64,000 nt of DNA from Ktedonospora formicarum (GTDB lineage: Bacteria; Chloroflexota; Ktedonobacteria; Ktedonobacterales; Ktedonobacteraceae): the NCBI RefSeq assembly GCF_016587355.1, contig NZ_BNJF01000007.1:248001-312000 (forward strand), in the 5' to 3' direction. Shown piece after piece: positions 34,990-43,728 of this stretch; the stretch's first letter is position 1, and every line of letters begins with the position of its first letter. The notes beneath the pieces are model-generated. The model did no database searches and was not told the DNA's origin. It was given only the letters and a program-made list of their open reading frames with translations. The position numbers and the translations under genes are program-made.

Positions 34990-36240
34990 ATGAGTCAGAA
35001 AATCAACCGGCGTAACATTCTCATCTCTACAGGCCTCGCAGGTGCGGGAGTAGTCCTGGGAGGCGGAGGAGGATACGCGATTGCACAAACGCAAGGACAG
35101 CGCACCATGCAACACAATGAAGCCAATATCATCCCATTCTATGGGAGCCAGCAATCAGGCATCGTTACACCTCAGCAAAATCATCTACATTTCGCCGCCT
35201 TTGACCTGATCACCGAGAACCGCGATGATATCGCGACCCTACTCAAGATCTGGACAGCTACAGCGGCGACAATGGCATCAGGCAAACCCATTGGCGAGGG
35301 TACCTTCCCCGAACACGCAGCACCTCCAGATACAGGTGAAGCCCTGGGACTTCAGGCATCCAACCTGACCATCACTTTTGGTCTCGGGCCCACACTCTTT
35401 ACCAAAGACGGTAAGGACCGCTATGGCCTGGCCTCACGCCGACCAGAGGCTCTGGTTGATCTTCCTCCCATGGCTGGAGACGCGCTCAAAGAGGAAAGGT
35501 CAGGCGGTGACCTCTGCGTACAGGCATGCTCAGATAATCCACTGGTTGCCTTCCACGCCATACGCAACCTGGCTCGCCAGGCACGCGGGTTAGCGGTTAT
35601 GCGCTGGTCTCAACTCGGCTTCAATCGGACAGCGAGTACCAGTAAGAAACAGGAAACGCCCCGCAACTTGATGGGCTTCAAGGACGGAACAAATAACCTC
35701 AAAATCGAAGATCCAGAGCTGATGAAGCAGCATGTCTGGGTAGGAGATGAAGGACTCTCCTGGATGCACGGCGGCTCTTATCTTGTAGCTCGACGGATTC
35801 GCATGCATCTAGAATCATGGGATCGCGATTTCCTGGCAGACCAGGAGAAGGTCTTTGGGCGTCGCAAAGTCAGTGGAGCCCCTTTCAATGGAAAAGAGGA
35901 GTTCGACGCTGTAGATCTGAACGCCAAGCACCCCGATGGGACGCCCATGATCGCCACACAAGCCCACATCAGGCTAGCAGCGGAAGATACCAGCATTAAG
36001 ATTCTGCGCCGGGGCTACTCATTTACCGATGGCATGGATATTACTACAGGAGAACAGGACGCGGGGCTCTTTTTTATCGCCTTTAACCGTGATCCCCGCA
36101 AGCAATTCATTCCATTGCAGACAAAACTGGGTCAGCAGGATCTACTCAACGAATATATCACACACAACGGAAGCGCGATCTTTGCCTGCCCTCCAGGAAC
36201 GCATGAGGGCGGCTTCATTGGCGAGGCACTCTTCGCGTAA
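34990..36240 (+). CDS. efeB: EfeB: Tat-exported DyP-type haem peroxidase
   Basis: A 416-residue dye-decolourising peroxidase. The N-terminus has a twin-arginine signal (INRRNILISTGLAGAGVVLG). The DyP motif GXXDG appears in MGFKDGTNN, with the downstream VARRIRMHLESWD region and a C-terminal FIAFNRDPRKQFIPLQ. In EfeUOB it helps oxidise or release iron outside the membrane. GTG 34984 lies two codons upstream and is an alternative start; ATG 34990 is used here. Confidence 0.94.
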   Translation: MSQKINRRNILISTGLAGAGVVLGGGGGYAIAQTQGQRTMQHNEANIIPFYGSQQSGIVTPQQNHLHFAAFDLITENRDDIATLLKIWTATAATMASGKPIGEGTFPEHAAPPDTGEALGLQASNLTITFGLGPTLFTKDGKDRYGLASRRPEALVDLPPMAGDALKEERSGGDLCVQACSDNPLVAFHAIRNLARQARGLAVMRWSQLGFNRTASTSKKQETPRNLMGFKDGTNNLKIEDPELMKQHVWVGDEGLSWMHGGSYLVARRIRMHLESWDRDFLADQEKVFGRRKVSGAPFNGKEEFDAVDLNAKHPDGTPMIATQAHIRLAAEDTSIKILRRGYSFTDGMDITTGEQDAGLFFIAFNRDPRKQFIPLQTKLGQQDLLNEYITHNGSAIFACPPGTHEGGFIGEALFA

Positions 36241-36274
36241 CAGGCTATGCTCAAAGAAGGAGTCAAATCACGTA

Positions 36275-37150
36275 ATGTTCGCAAACTTTATTCCAACTTT
36301 TGTCCTCTTCTTACGTGAGGGTCTAGAAGCCAGCATGATCGTAAGCATCTTGCTTACCTCACTGCGTCAACTTAAGCTGACACGTCACAATAAAGCAGTA
36401 TGGATTGGGGTCGTACTGGCAATTATTTGCGCCTTTGGTATCGCCATCCTGCTCAAGACGGTCAGTGATCTCTTCAGCCCTGACTTCCTCAATATCTTCA
36501 AAACTATTACCTATTTTGTCGCCGTTGTTATCATTACGTGGATGACCTTCTGGGTGCAGCATCATAGTCGGACCCTCAAACAGGAACTCACCACTCAGGC
36601 GAGTATGGCATCATCCGGCTTCGCGCTGGGACTCCTGGCTTTTAGCACCGTCGGACGCGAAGGCATCGAAACGGCTATCTTTACGCTTGCTTTCGCTTTC
36701 CAGGCGGATACCCTGGCACTGTTAGGCGGGGCGCTGCTAGGCGTTCTGGTCGCTATCGCGCTAGGCGTGCTCATCTATCGCTTTGGGTATCGTCTCAACT
36801 ACCGTATCTTCTTCCGTGTCATGGGCATCCTGTTATTGATTATGGCATCTGGCCTCTTCAGCAACTTCCTCCTCGGTTTACAAGACGCAGGCTGGATCAA
36901 CTTTGGTACCGATCTGGTATGGGACGCGAGCAATATTGAATGGTTGAGCGAGAGTAAGAGCGTGCTTGGTAGCCTGCTCCACATCTTCGTGGGCTATACC
37001 GATATGACCACAGTCCTGCAACTGGTTGGTTTTATTATCTATCTATGCGTTACCGCTGGCTGCTTCTGGTGGGCCACACGAGCATACAAGCCCGCGAGCA
37101 AAATTGAGCCATCTGGCGAGGCTCAGCCTACGGTGAATTCTGGTAGCTAA
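36275..37150 (+). CDS. efeU: EfeU: FTR1-type iron permease
   Basis: A 291-residue membrane permease with seven predicted helices. The two REXXE iron-binding motifs of the Ftr1/EfeU family are present: REGLEASMIV near residue 13 and REGIETAIFTLA near 129. ATG 36275 follows AAGGAG and the gene begins 34 bp after efeB. Together with EfeO and EfeB it forms a complete high-affinity iron uptake system. Confidence 0.94.
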   Translation: MFANFIPTFVLFLREGLEASMIVSILLTSLRQLKLTRHNKAVWIGVVLAIICAFGIAILLKTVSDLFSPDFLNIFKTITYFVAVVIITWMTFWVQHHSRTLKQELTTQASMASSGFALGLLAFSTVGREGIETAIFTLAFAFQADTLALLGGALLGVLVAIALGVLIYRFGYRLNYRIFFRVMGILLLIMASGLFSNFLLGLQDAGWINFGTDLVWDASNIEWLSESKSVLGSLLHIFVGYTDMTTVLQLVGFIIYLCVTAGCFWWATRAYKPASKIEPSGEAQPTVNSGS

Positions 37151-37163
37151 CACCTTTAGACTT

Positions 37164-37211
37164 CACCTCTCGTCACCAGCGTGACCAAAGGCGCACAGAT
37201 GACGAGAGGTG
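37164..37211 (+). terminator. Terminator of the efe operon
   Basis: CACCTCTCGTCA (37164-37175) pairs perfectly with TGACGAGAGGTG (37200-37211), followed by a T-rich stretch. Confidence 0.7.
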
Positions 37212-37676
37212 AGGTCATTTCTTTTATGAATAAAGATTCAAGCAATACAGTACAGCTTCTGCTATACTCATCCCATCTTGAGGGAGGTTGCACAAACCGA
37301 ACTACATCTAGCAATTCATGCCGTTTTACCCCCGGCCTCCCTCATCTTTTTCTTCTCCATATCTGCTCCCCACCATCTCACCACGCTCTCTGTAACGCAT
37401 CTTATATTTCCCGTATACGAAAAAGCCTTGAAAGTACCAATCTCTCATACGCTTGGATAGCATAGGCTGCTCTCAAGTGATAGAGGATGATCTCGTCACG
37501 ATCTACAAACCAACCCCATATTACATTCCCTCGTGAGGCGGTGAGTAGTCCAGATAAATTCATGAACACTTTGCTATAAAAGCATTTGCGTAAGTGGATA
37601 AATTGTAATTAACATAAGTGCTTCTTCCTGCCTAGTATTACGATACCGTCTGTATTGAAGAAGGGGCGAGAAAGGT
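37212..37676. other. 465-bp intergenic region before GH15 gene
   Basis: Apart from a GAGGGAGG/CCTCCCTC pairing with a loop of some 50 bases around 37280-37360 followed by a T-rich run, no feature is seen. Open frames here are short and unlike proteins. Confidence 0.4.
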
Positions 37677-39524
37677 ATGTTAGAACTGCAATGCAAGTAT
37701 CTTCCCATTGAGGATTACGCTGTTATCGGTGATCTCCATACAGTCGCTCTGGTCGGTAAAAATGGCTCTATCGACTGGTGCTGCCTTCCACGCTTTGATG
37801 CTCCAACCGTCTTTGGCGCGCTCCTCGACGCCGAAAAAGGTGGTTTCTTTCGTATATCTCCGCCAGCCACGCACGATATGCGTATCTTTCAGATGTACAT
37901 GCCTGACACTAATGTGTTACTTACGCGCTTCCTTTGTCGAGATGGCATAGCTGAGATTACAGATTTCATGCCTATAAAGGCTGACGAAGACTCCCATGCT
38001 CTTCCCCACCATATTGTTCGTTCGGTCGCTGTATACCGGGGGGATATGGAGTTCGAGCTCACCTGTCGTCCAGCTTTCAATTATGCACGCGACGCGCACG
38101 ACATGCGCCTGACCGAGCAGGGAGCGCTCTTCCATAGCCGGGATCTCCATTTGGGTCTCTCCACCACCCTGAAACTTCATCCTGATAACCATGGTGGCGT
38201 ACACACACGCTTCGTTTTACACAAAGGTGAATCCATTCATGTGATGCTTGAGAGCACAACAGAGGGCGCGGATACTCCTGAACCTCTTAGTGAAGAAGAC
38301 TATCAGGAGATGTATCACACAACCATGCAGTTCTGGACCTCCTGGCTCAAAAAATGTCAATATCAAGGGCGCTGGCGTGAGCAAGTAGAGCGCTCGGCCC
38401 TGGTCCTTAAACTGCTCACCTACTCACCAACTGGAGCAATTGTGGCGGCACCAACCACAAGCTTGCCCGAAACGCTGGGGGGAACACGTAACTGGGACTA
38501 CCGTTATACCTGGCTCCGCGATGCCGCCTTTAGCCTCTATAGCCTGCTGACCCTGGGCTTCACGCAAGAGGCAGAACAATTTATGGGCTGGTTGGATGAT
38601 CGTACACATGAATTACATAGTGGTGGTTGCCTCCTCCAACCGATGTATGGCCTCGATGGTCAACACGACCTGGTCGAAGAGACCCTCTCACATCTAGAGG
38701 GCTATAAGGGCAGCGCGCCTGTACGTATTGGAAATGGGGCCTATACACAAACACAGCTTGATGTGTTTGGTGAACTGCTCGACGCAATTTATATCTTTAA
38801 TCGATACAAGGCCATTTCATACGATCTCTGGCAACACATCCAAAGCGCCCTCCACTGGCTGAACGACCACTGGCAGGAGCCAGATGAGGGTATATGGGAA
38901 GTACGTGGTGGCAAGAAACCATTTGTGCACTCCAAACTCATGTCCTGGGTCGCCTTTGACCGCGCCCAACGTATCGCTCGCCACCGAGGATTGCCCTCTC
39001 CATATATGGCCTGGCAACAGACCAGCACCGACATTTATCAACAAATCATGGAGGAAGGCTGGAGCGAGAAGCAGCAGAGCTTTGTACAGTATTATGGCTC
39101 AGAGGCAGTGGATGCGAGCCTACTCCTCATGGGGTTACTCAAGTTTACAGGTGCCCAGGAACCGCGTATGCTCTCCACTATCAGGCGCATTCAACGCGAA
39201 TTGGCAAAGAGTGTTCTGGTGAGTCGCTACGATCCACTCGATGCCGCCAACGATGGCATTGGCACTTACGAAGGTGATTTTGGCGCATGCAGTTTCTGGC
39301 TCGCGGAGAGCCTGGCACGCTCGGGATGCCCCCAGGAAGGCAGGTTGCTACTTGAGAAGATGCTTTCCTTTAGCAACCATGTGGGACTCTTCGCGGAAGA
39401 GGTGGGGCCAGTTGGGGAAGCCCTGGGCAACTATCCTCAAGCATTCACTCATCTGGCTTTAATTACAGCCTGCGTCAATATTGATCGTGCCCTCGATGAT
39501 AAATCAGATCAGGGCATCCCGTAA
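37677..39524 (+). CDS. GH15 glycoside hydrolase (glucoamylase/trehalase type)
   Basis: A 615-residue GH15 enzyme with the N-terminal beta-sandwich (YLPIEDYAVIGDLHTVALVG, GSIDWCCLPRFDAPTVFGAL) and an (alpha/alpha)6 barrel. Conserved parts: GTRNWDYRYTWLRDAAFSLY, the catalytic-acid region GIWEVRGGKKPFVHSKLM and the catalytic-base region GPVGEALGNYPQAFTHLAL. Family members of this bacterial subtype hydrolyse alpha-glucosides, several of them trehalose. No signal peptide, so cytosolic. A single-gene unit closed by a strong hairpin. Confidence 0.92.
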   Translation: MLELQCKYLPIEDYAVIGDLHTVALVGKNGSIDWCCLPRFDAPTVFGALLDAEKGGFFRISPPATHDMRIFQMYMPDTNVLLTRFLCRDGIAEITDFMPIKADEDSHALPHHIVRSVAVYRGDMEFELTCRPAFNYARDAHDMRLTEQGALFHSRDLHLGLSTTLKLHPDNHGGVHTRFVLHKGESIHVMLESTTEGADTPEPLSEEDYQEMYHTTMQFWTSWLKKCQYQGRWREQVERSALVLKLLTYSPTGAIVAAPTTSLPETLGGTRNWDYRYTWLRDAAFSLYSLLTLGFTQEAEQFMGWLDDRTHELHSGGCLLQPMYGLDGQHDLVEETLSHLEGYKGSAPVRIGNGAYTQTQLDVFGELLDAIYIFNRYKAISYDLWQHIQSALHWLNDHWQEPDEGIWEVRGGKKPFVHSKLMSWVAFDRAQRIARHRGLPSPYMAWQQTSTDIYQQIMEEGWSEKQQSFVQYYGSEAVDASLLLMGLLKFTGAQEPRMLSTIRRIQRELAKSVLVSRYDPLDAANDGIGTYEGDFGACSFWLAESLARSGCPQEGRLLLEKMLSFSNHVGLFAEEVGPVGEALGNYPQAFTHLALITACVNIDRALDDKSDQGIP

Positions 39525-39548
39525 CGATAACCCAACTGTTCTTTACAG

Positions 39549-39601
39549 GACAAGGCTGGTCGCGTCCGCCGTAATAAGTGGCAGACGCGACCAGCCTTGT
39601 C
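39549..39601 (+). terminator. Terminator after GH15 gene
   Basis: A perfect 18-bp stem (39549-39566 with 39584-39601), plus an inner GCC/GGC pairing. Confidence 0.7.
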
Positions 39602-39652
39602 TATCCCTCCTACCAATCCACCAGGAATAATACACTACGAGATACCCTGAAA

Positions 39653-39681
39653 TTGACAAGTGGTTCACACGCTCCTATACT
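39653..39681 (+). promoter_or_regulatory. Consensus promoter of the GH20 gene
   Basis: TTGACA (39653-39658) and TATACT (39676-39681) separated by 17 bp, 75 bp before the start codon. Confidence 0.75.
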
Positions 39682-39755
39682 ACATCTAATGCTTCTAGTT
39701 CGACACAGGAAAAACAAGCGTTCCTGGCGCAAGGTCACACAGCGAAGGAGTTCAT

Positions 39756-41468
39756 TTGTTGGAGCGCAAACGGCTACTATTATCCAGTGGAATTATTATT
39801 ATTTTGTGCCTACTCGGTATTATCCTGGTGGCTTTTATCAATCCGGCATCGCCCATAGCCAGGCAGGCCGCATCCGTGATCAATCCAGCCCCAAACGTCA
39901 TTCCCAGTTTACGCGAATGGCGAGGTGCAACTGGTGAATTTGAACTCCCTTCCAACAATGCCCACATCGTCATCAATTCGCCTGATGCGACCCGACTTCA
40001 GGAGACAGCAAAAGCCTTTCAAGAAGACCTACGCGCAGTCAATAAACACACTCTTCCAATCATAACAGCGACCAGCGCCAACGCAGGTGACTTTTTTCTA
40101 ACGCTACATAGCAACGACATCGCCATTGGCAACCAGGGCTATCAGCTCAGCATCGGCGATTCCGTTACTATTAGTGCGATTACAAGTCAGGGAGCATTTT
40201 ACGGCACACGGAGCATCCTACAAATACTCGTTCAGGATGATGCCCACTCGCATCTCCCGCGTGGTTGGGTACGCGACTACCCATCCTACGCGCTTCGTGG
40301 CTTTATGCTCGATGTTGGTCGAAAGTTTGTTCCTCTCAACCAGCTCAAAGACTATGTAAAATTGCTCGCCTGGTATAAGCTAAATGACTTCCACCTACAC
40401 TTGAACGATAATCAATTCGAGGTAGGCACAGGCAAGGATTGGAAAGAGAAGTATTCTGCATTCCGTTTAAAAAGCGAACATTTCGAAGGGTTGGAAGCAC
40501 AGGACGGTGCGTATAGTAAACAAGATATGCGCCAGTTACAAGATCTTGCCCGAGCATATTCCGTTACGATTACACCTGAAATTGACGCGCCAGCCCATGC
40601 TCTGGCCTTTACCAAGTATCGCCCAGATCTGGCAAGCACAAAGTACGACAAAGACTTCCTTGATCTCAACAATCCCAAAACCTACACGTTTATGGATTCA
40701 ATCTGGGATGAGTTTCTCCCCTGGTTCGACGCACCTGAATTGCATATTGGAGTCGATGAGTATGCTGTGAGCGATGCAGACAACTACCGCCGCTACATCA
40801 ATCACTATATCAGCTATCTCAAGCAACATGGCAAGAAAGCTCGTATTTGGGGCAGCCTTTCAGAGATGAAGAGTTCGGTGGCGGTCAACACCGATGCAAC
40901 CCTTGAAGTCTGGAATAATTCCTGGTCCAATCCCATCGAGATGAAGAAGATGGGCTTCCGCATCATCAACGCCAATGATAAGATGCTCTATATCGTACCT
41001 CAATCGACATATTACCAGGATCATCTCAACACCCAGATGCTCTATGAGAAATGGGAGCCTTACATTTTTGACCTGAATAATCCACAACTGAACTTCAAGC
41101 CAGATGATCCGCAACTCGAAGGCGCGATCTTCGCCGAGTGGAATGATCAGTTAAGCGCAGGTGTCACCGAGGCTGGTTTACATGAACGCATCAAACCAGC
41201 AGCACAGGTGCTAAGCGAGAAAATGTGGGGCAGTACAGCTAATCGCCTGGCCTATGAACAATTCAAACCGTTAACAGATATTATCGACGACGCTCCGGGA
41301 ACGAACCTACCGAACTCCTGGCGGCTGGTCAATCCTCCCTCATTGCAAGTGCCTCCACATACGATAGAAGCGACACAACTCGCATCCATCGATATCGCAA
41401 CGCGCGATAAGGAGGCCAATTTGCCCGCGCTCTCGCGAAACCAGGCAAGCACATATAACGTGTTATAA
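39756..41468 (+). CDS. Membrane-anchored GH20 beta-N-acetylhexosaminidase
   Basis: A 570-residue GH20 enzyme that releases terminal GlcNAc/GalNAc. Residues 7-27 are one N-terminal membrane helix (uncleaved anchor or signal). Then a GH20b-like domain (about 50-165; ITSQGAFYGTRSILQIL) and the TIM barrel (ALRGFMLDVGRKFVPL, WYKLNDFHLHLNDNQF) with the catalytic Asp-Glu pair in HIGVDEYA. The start is TTG 39756, with AAGGAG five bases before it. It may process chitin, or the cell's own murein or surface glycans. Confidence 0.93.
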   Translation: MLERKRLLLSSGIIIILCLLGIILVAFINPASPIARQAASVINPAPNVIPSLREWRGATGEFELPSNNAHIVINSPDATRLQETAKAFQEDLRAVNKHTLPIITATSANAGDFFLTLHSNDIAIGNQGYQLSIGDSVTISAITSQGAFYGTRSILQILVQDDAHSHLPRGWVRDYPSYALRGFMLDVGRKFVPLNQLKDYVKLLAWYKLNDFHLHLNDNQFEVGTGKDWKEKYSAFRLKSEHFEGLEAQDGAYSKQDMRQLQDLARAYSVTITPEIDAPAHALAFTKYRPDLASTKYDKDFLDLNNPKTYTFMDSIWDEFLPWFDAPELHIGVDEYAVSDADNYRRYINHYISYLKQHGKKARIWGSLSEMKSSVAVNTDATLEVWNNSWSNPIEMKKMGFRIINANDKMLYIVPQSTYYQDHLNTQMLYEKWEPYIFDLNNPQLNFKPDDPQLEGAIFAEWNDQLSAGVTEAGLHERIKPAAQVLSEKMWGSTANRLAYEQFKPLTDIIDDAPGTNLPNSWRLVNPPSLQVPPHTIEATQLASIDIATRDKEANLPALSRNQASTYNVL

Positions 41469-41520
41469 AGCGAACGTGTGTCTCCACGATTGCTCAATCT
41501 ACATTCCTGGCGTTCATAGA

Positions 41521-41563
41521 ACAGCCAGAAGCGATAAGCTGGATCGCTTCTGGCTGTCTTTTT
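41521..41563 (+). terminator. Intrinsic terminator after GH20 gene
   Basis: Perfect 15-bp stem (41521-41535 with 41543-41557), then CTTTTTG: a textbook rho-independent terminator. Confidence 0.85.
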
Positions 41564-41688
41564 GTGCTCATATACGCTACACTATCCTCGACGAAAATAT
41601 TTCGATGCTTCTAATATTACATACCACTATTCATCTTTAGGCTCGTAGAGACTTTAAGAAAAGTCATTCTACGAGAGGGAGCCATATT

Positions 41689-42783
41689 TTGATAAACTTG
41701 TTCTTGCTTACAACACGCGGCATCGTCTTTCTTTTGGGAGGTATAAGTGTGGTGGCGGCGGCCCTCTCAGCAGTACGAACCTTTGTCTTGCCTCGTAGCG
41801 CCGCCGATATCTTCAGCCGAAGTGTCTTTGGCCTTGTGCGCCTCTGCTTCGACTTACACAAGCGACGTGCACGCACCTATGAGGAGCTTGACCGCTCAAT
41901 GGAACTCTACGCGCCGTTGAGCCTCGTCGCACTCCTGAGTACCTGGCTACTCTGCATTTTACTGGGGTATATGGCAATGTTTTGGGCTGTTGTAAACTGC
42001 TCAATCTACCAGGCCTTCAAGATTAGCGGTTCTTCACTCTTTACCTTGGGTATCGCTTCCTATGACTTCTTTCCCGCAACACTGCTCACCTTCACAGAAG
42101 CGATGCTCGGCTTGCTCCTGGTCGCGTTGCTCATTTCCTATCTCCCCACTATCTATACCTCTTTCGCACGCCGTGAAACAGCGGTCACACTGCTGGAGAC
42201 ACACGCTGGTGCACCTCCATCCTCGATTGAGACGATTAAGCGCTACCATCGCATTGGAGGGCTTGAGCAGCTGCATGAGGTATGGAAAACCTGGGAGATA
42301 TGGTTTGTAGAAATTGAGGAAAGCCATACCTCACTTGGCTCACTCTCCTTCTTCCGCTCGCCCCAACCACAACGCTCATGGATCACAGCGGCTGGTACGG
42401 TCCTGGATACTGCCGCATTGGTCAACGCAGCGGTCGATATTCCTCATGATCCCCAGGCAGATCTATGTATCCGCGCGGGCTATCTTTCTCTACGTTATAT
42501 CGCGCACTTCTTTAACATCTCGTTTGACCCCAACCTCGCGCCAACAGACCCTATCAGCATTACACGCAAGGAGTTTGATCTTGCATATAATGAACTCTCC
42601 GCTGCGGGTGTGCCAATGAAGACGGATCGTGAGCAAGCGTGGCGCGACTTTGCGGGCTGGCGCGTCAACTATGACAAAGCCCTCCTGGCGCTGGCAGAAT
42701 TGACCGTCGCGCCACGCGCACCCTGGGTTTCAGACCGCTTCTTACTTCACCCTCCACGTACGCTAGCACGCTATCGTAGGTAG
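41689..42783 (+). CDS. Membrane protein with pore-loop-like segment, function unknown
   Basis: A 364-residue protein with about four membrane helices in the first 170 residues and a soluble C-terminal half. Between the second and third long helices lies SGSSLFTLGIASYDFFP, which resembles the pore loop of two-helix ion channels, but the potassium signature TVGYG is absent. The C-terminal part is helical (RRETAVTLLETHAGAPPSSI, EQLHEVWKTWEIWFVEIEES). Start TTG 41689 is preceded by GAGGGA; no better in-frame start exists before the first helix. I do not assign a function. Confidence 0.65.
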   Translation: MINLFLLTTRGIVFLLGGISVVAAALSAVRTFVLPRSAADIFSRSVFGLVRLCFDLHKRRARTYEELDRSMELYAPLSLVALLSTWLLCILLGYMAMFWAVVNCSIYQAFKISGSSLFTLGIASYDFFPATLLTFTEAMLGLLLVALLISYLPTIYTSFARRETAVTLLETHAGAPPSSIETIKRYHRIGGLEQLHEVWKTWEIWFVEIEESHTSLGSLSFFRSPQPQRSWITAAGTVLDTAALVNAAVDIPHDPQADLCIRAGYLSLRYIAHFFNISFDPNLAPTDPISITRKEFDLAYNELSAAGVPMKTDREQAWRDFAGWRVNYDKALLALAELTVAPRAPWVSDRFLLHPPRTLARYRR

Positions 42784-42820
42784 GTTTCGCAACCAACAAC
42801 TCCATATCACACTCTTAGAG

Positions 42821-42873
42821 ACAGCGAAGGGAAGAGCATATAAATTTCGATTATATGCTCTTCCCTTCGCTGT
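42821..42873. terminator. Bidirectional terminator, perfect 23-bp hairpin
   Basis: Bases 42821-42843 and 42851-42873 are exact reverse complements with a 7-base loop, between convergent genes. Confidence 0.8.
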
Positions 42874-42890
42874 GAAGAAATCTTTTTATG

Positions 42891-43313
42891 CTATTGGCTG
42901 GTAAAGCGTGTGATCGTAACACGGATAGCTTGTGAATATTCCTGTGCCATCGAGGCGGGCGTAAACCCAATATCTTTGATATGCGGGCCATACTTCTCAA
43001 CATATGTCGCCAATGTGGTATCGGGTTGCTCCCCTTCACCTGGAAGCAATTGGGCTTTGCCCTCTAGAATAATTACATCATCTCCACCCTGGGTATTATC
43101 CAGAGCCAGAACAACATTGGAATTTTGACGTAAATTACGAATCTTCTGATTATTCGGCTTGCTAAAAATGAGAATCGACTCGCCTTCCCAGAGAAACCAT
43201 ACCGGGATGCTATGCGGACGCCCATCGGCCCGGACCGTAGTGAACCAGGCAATAAGCTCGCTCTTCAGGCGCTCTTTGGTATGCTCACTCTGAGGGATTG
43301 CAGAAGATACCAT
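42891..43313 (-). CDS. PPOX-class (F420/FMN) flavoprotein
   Basis: A 140-residue split-barrel protein of the pyridoxamine-phosphate-oxidase-like superfamily, close to the F420-dependent TIGR036xx groups: AWFTTVRADGRPHSIPVWFL, ILIFSKPNNQKIRNLRQNSN, VVLALDNTQGGDDVIILEG. Members reduce or bind small molecules with F420 or FMN. The start is 43313, seven bases after a perfect GGAGGA; an ATG at 43328 lacks such a site. Confidence 0.87.
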   Translation of the reverse strand: MVSSAIPQSEHTKERLKSELIAWFTTVRADGRPHSIPVWFLWEGESILIFSKPNNQKIRNLRQNSNVVLALDNTQGGDDVIILEGKAQLLPGEGEQPDTTLATYVEKYGPHIKDIGFTPASMAQEYSQAIRVTITRFTSQ

Positions 43314-43728
43314 TGTGTATTCCTCCAAACATATATGTTTTTCAGACTCTTATAGAAATCAGTTATAAGTACAACACACTTCTGACAATTATTCCCTTCG
43401 CACTTGCGGCATCAATATCAAGCTTTTTATCCATGGTTAACCACGAGAGACCACGGATAGAGGCCAGATCGCAAGAGCCTTTCTGACAAAAATGAAAACT
43501 CGGGACTTTCGTCCCTATACAGATGGGCATACTCTGAGGTACAACATAACGATTAGTAGAAGCTGAAAGACTTCTCTCCTTACAGTGATAGATTAGAACG
43601 TATACATCCTCAAACCAGATAGCGCGCAGCAACGCTCGAAAGCCCTTTCTCTACACCTGCAATCCCGTGGATACAAAATCACCGGGTTATGCTGGTAAAG
43701 AGATAGAGTGCACGAAGGAGTGCCGCAT
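43314..43728. other. 415-bp divergent intergenic region
   Basis: AT-rich region between the PPOX gene and the permease-GGDEF gene. A small GGGAC-tttc-GTCCC hairpin lies near 43503. No match to the c-di-GMP riboswitch core was recognised, although the downstream gene is a c-di-GMP enzyme. Confidence 0.4.

Noticed and set aside
37278..37460. Small open frame and long-loop hairpin upstream of the GH15 gene
   Set aside because: The loop is about 50 bases and the frame shows no coding signs; not enough to call a gene or RNA.
43314..43728. c-di-GMP riboswitch in the leader of the permease-GGDEF-HD-GYP gene
   Set aside because: The conserved core of known c-di-GMP riboswitches was not found; only a small hairpin is present.
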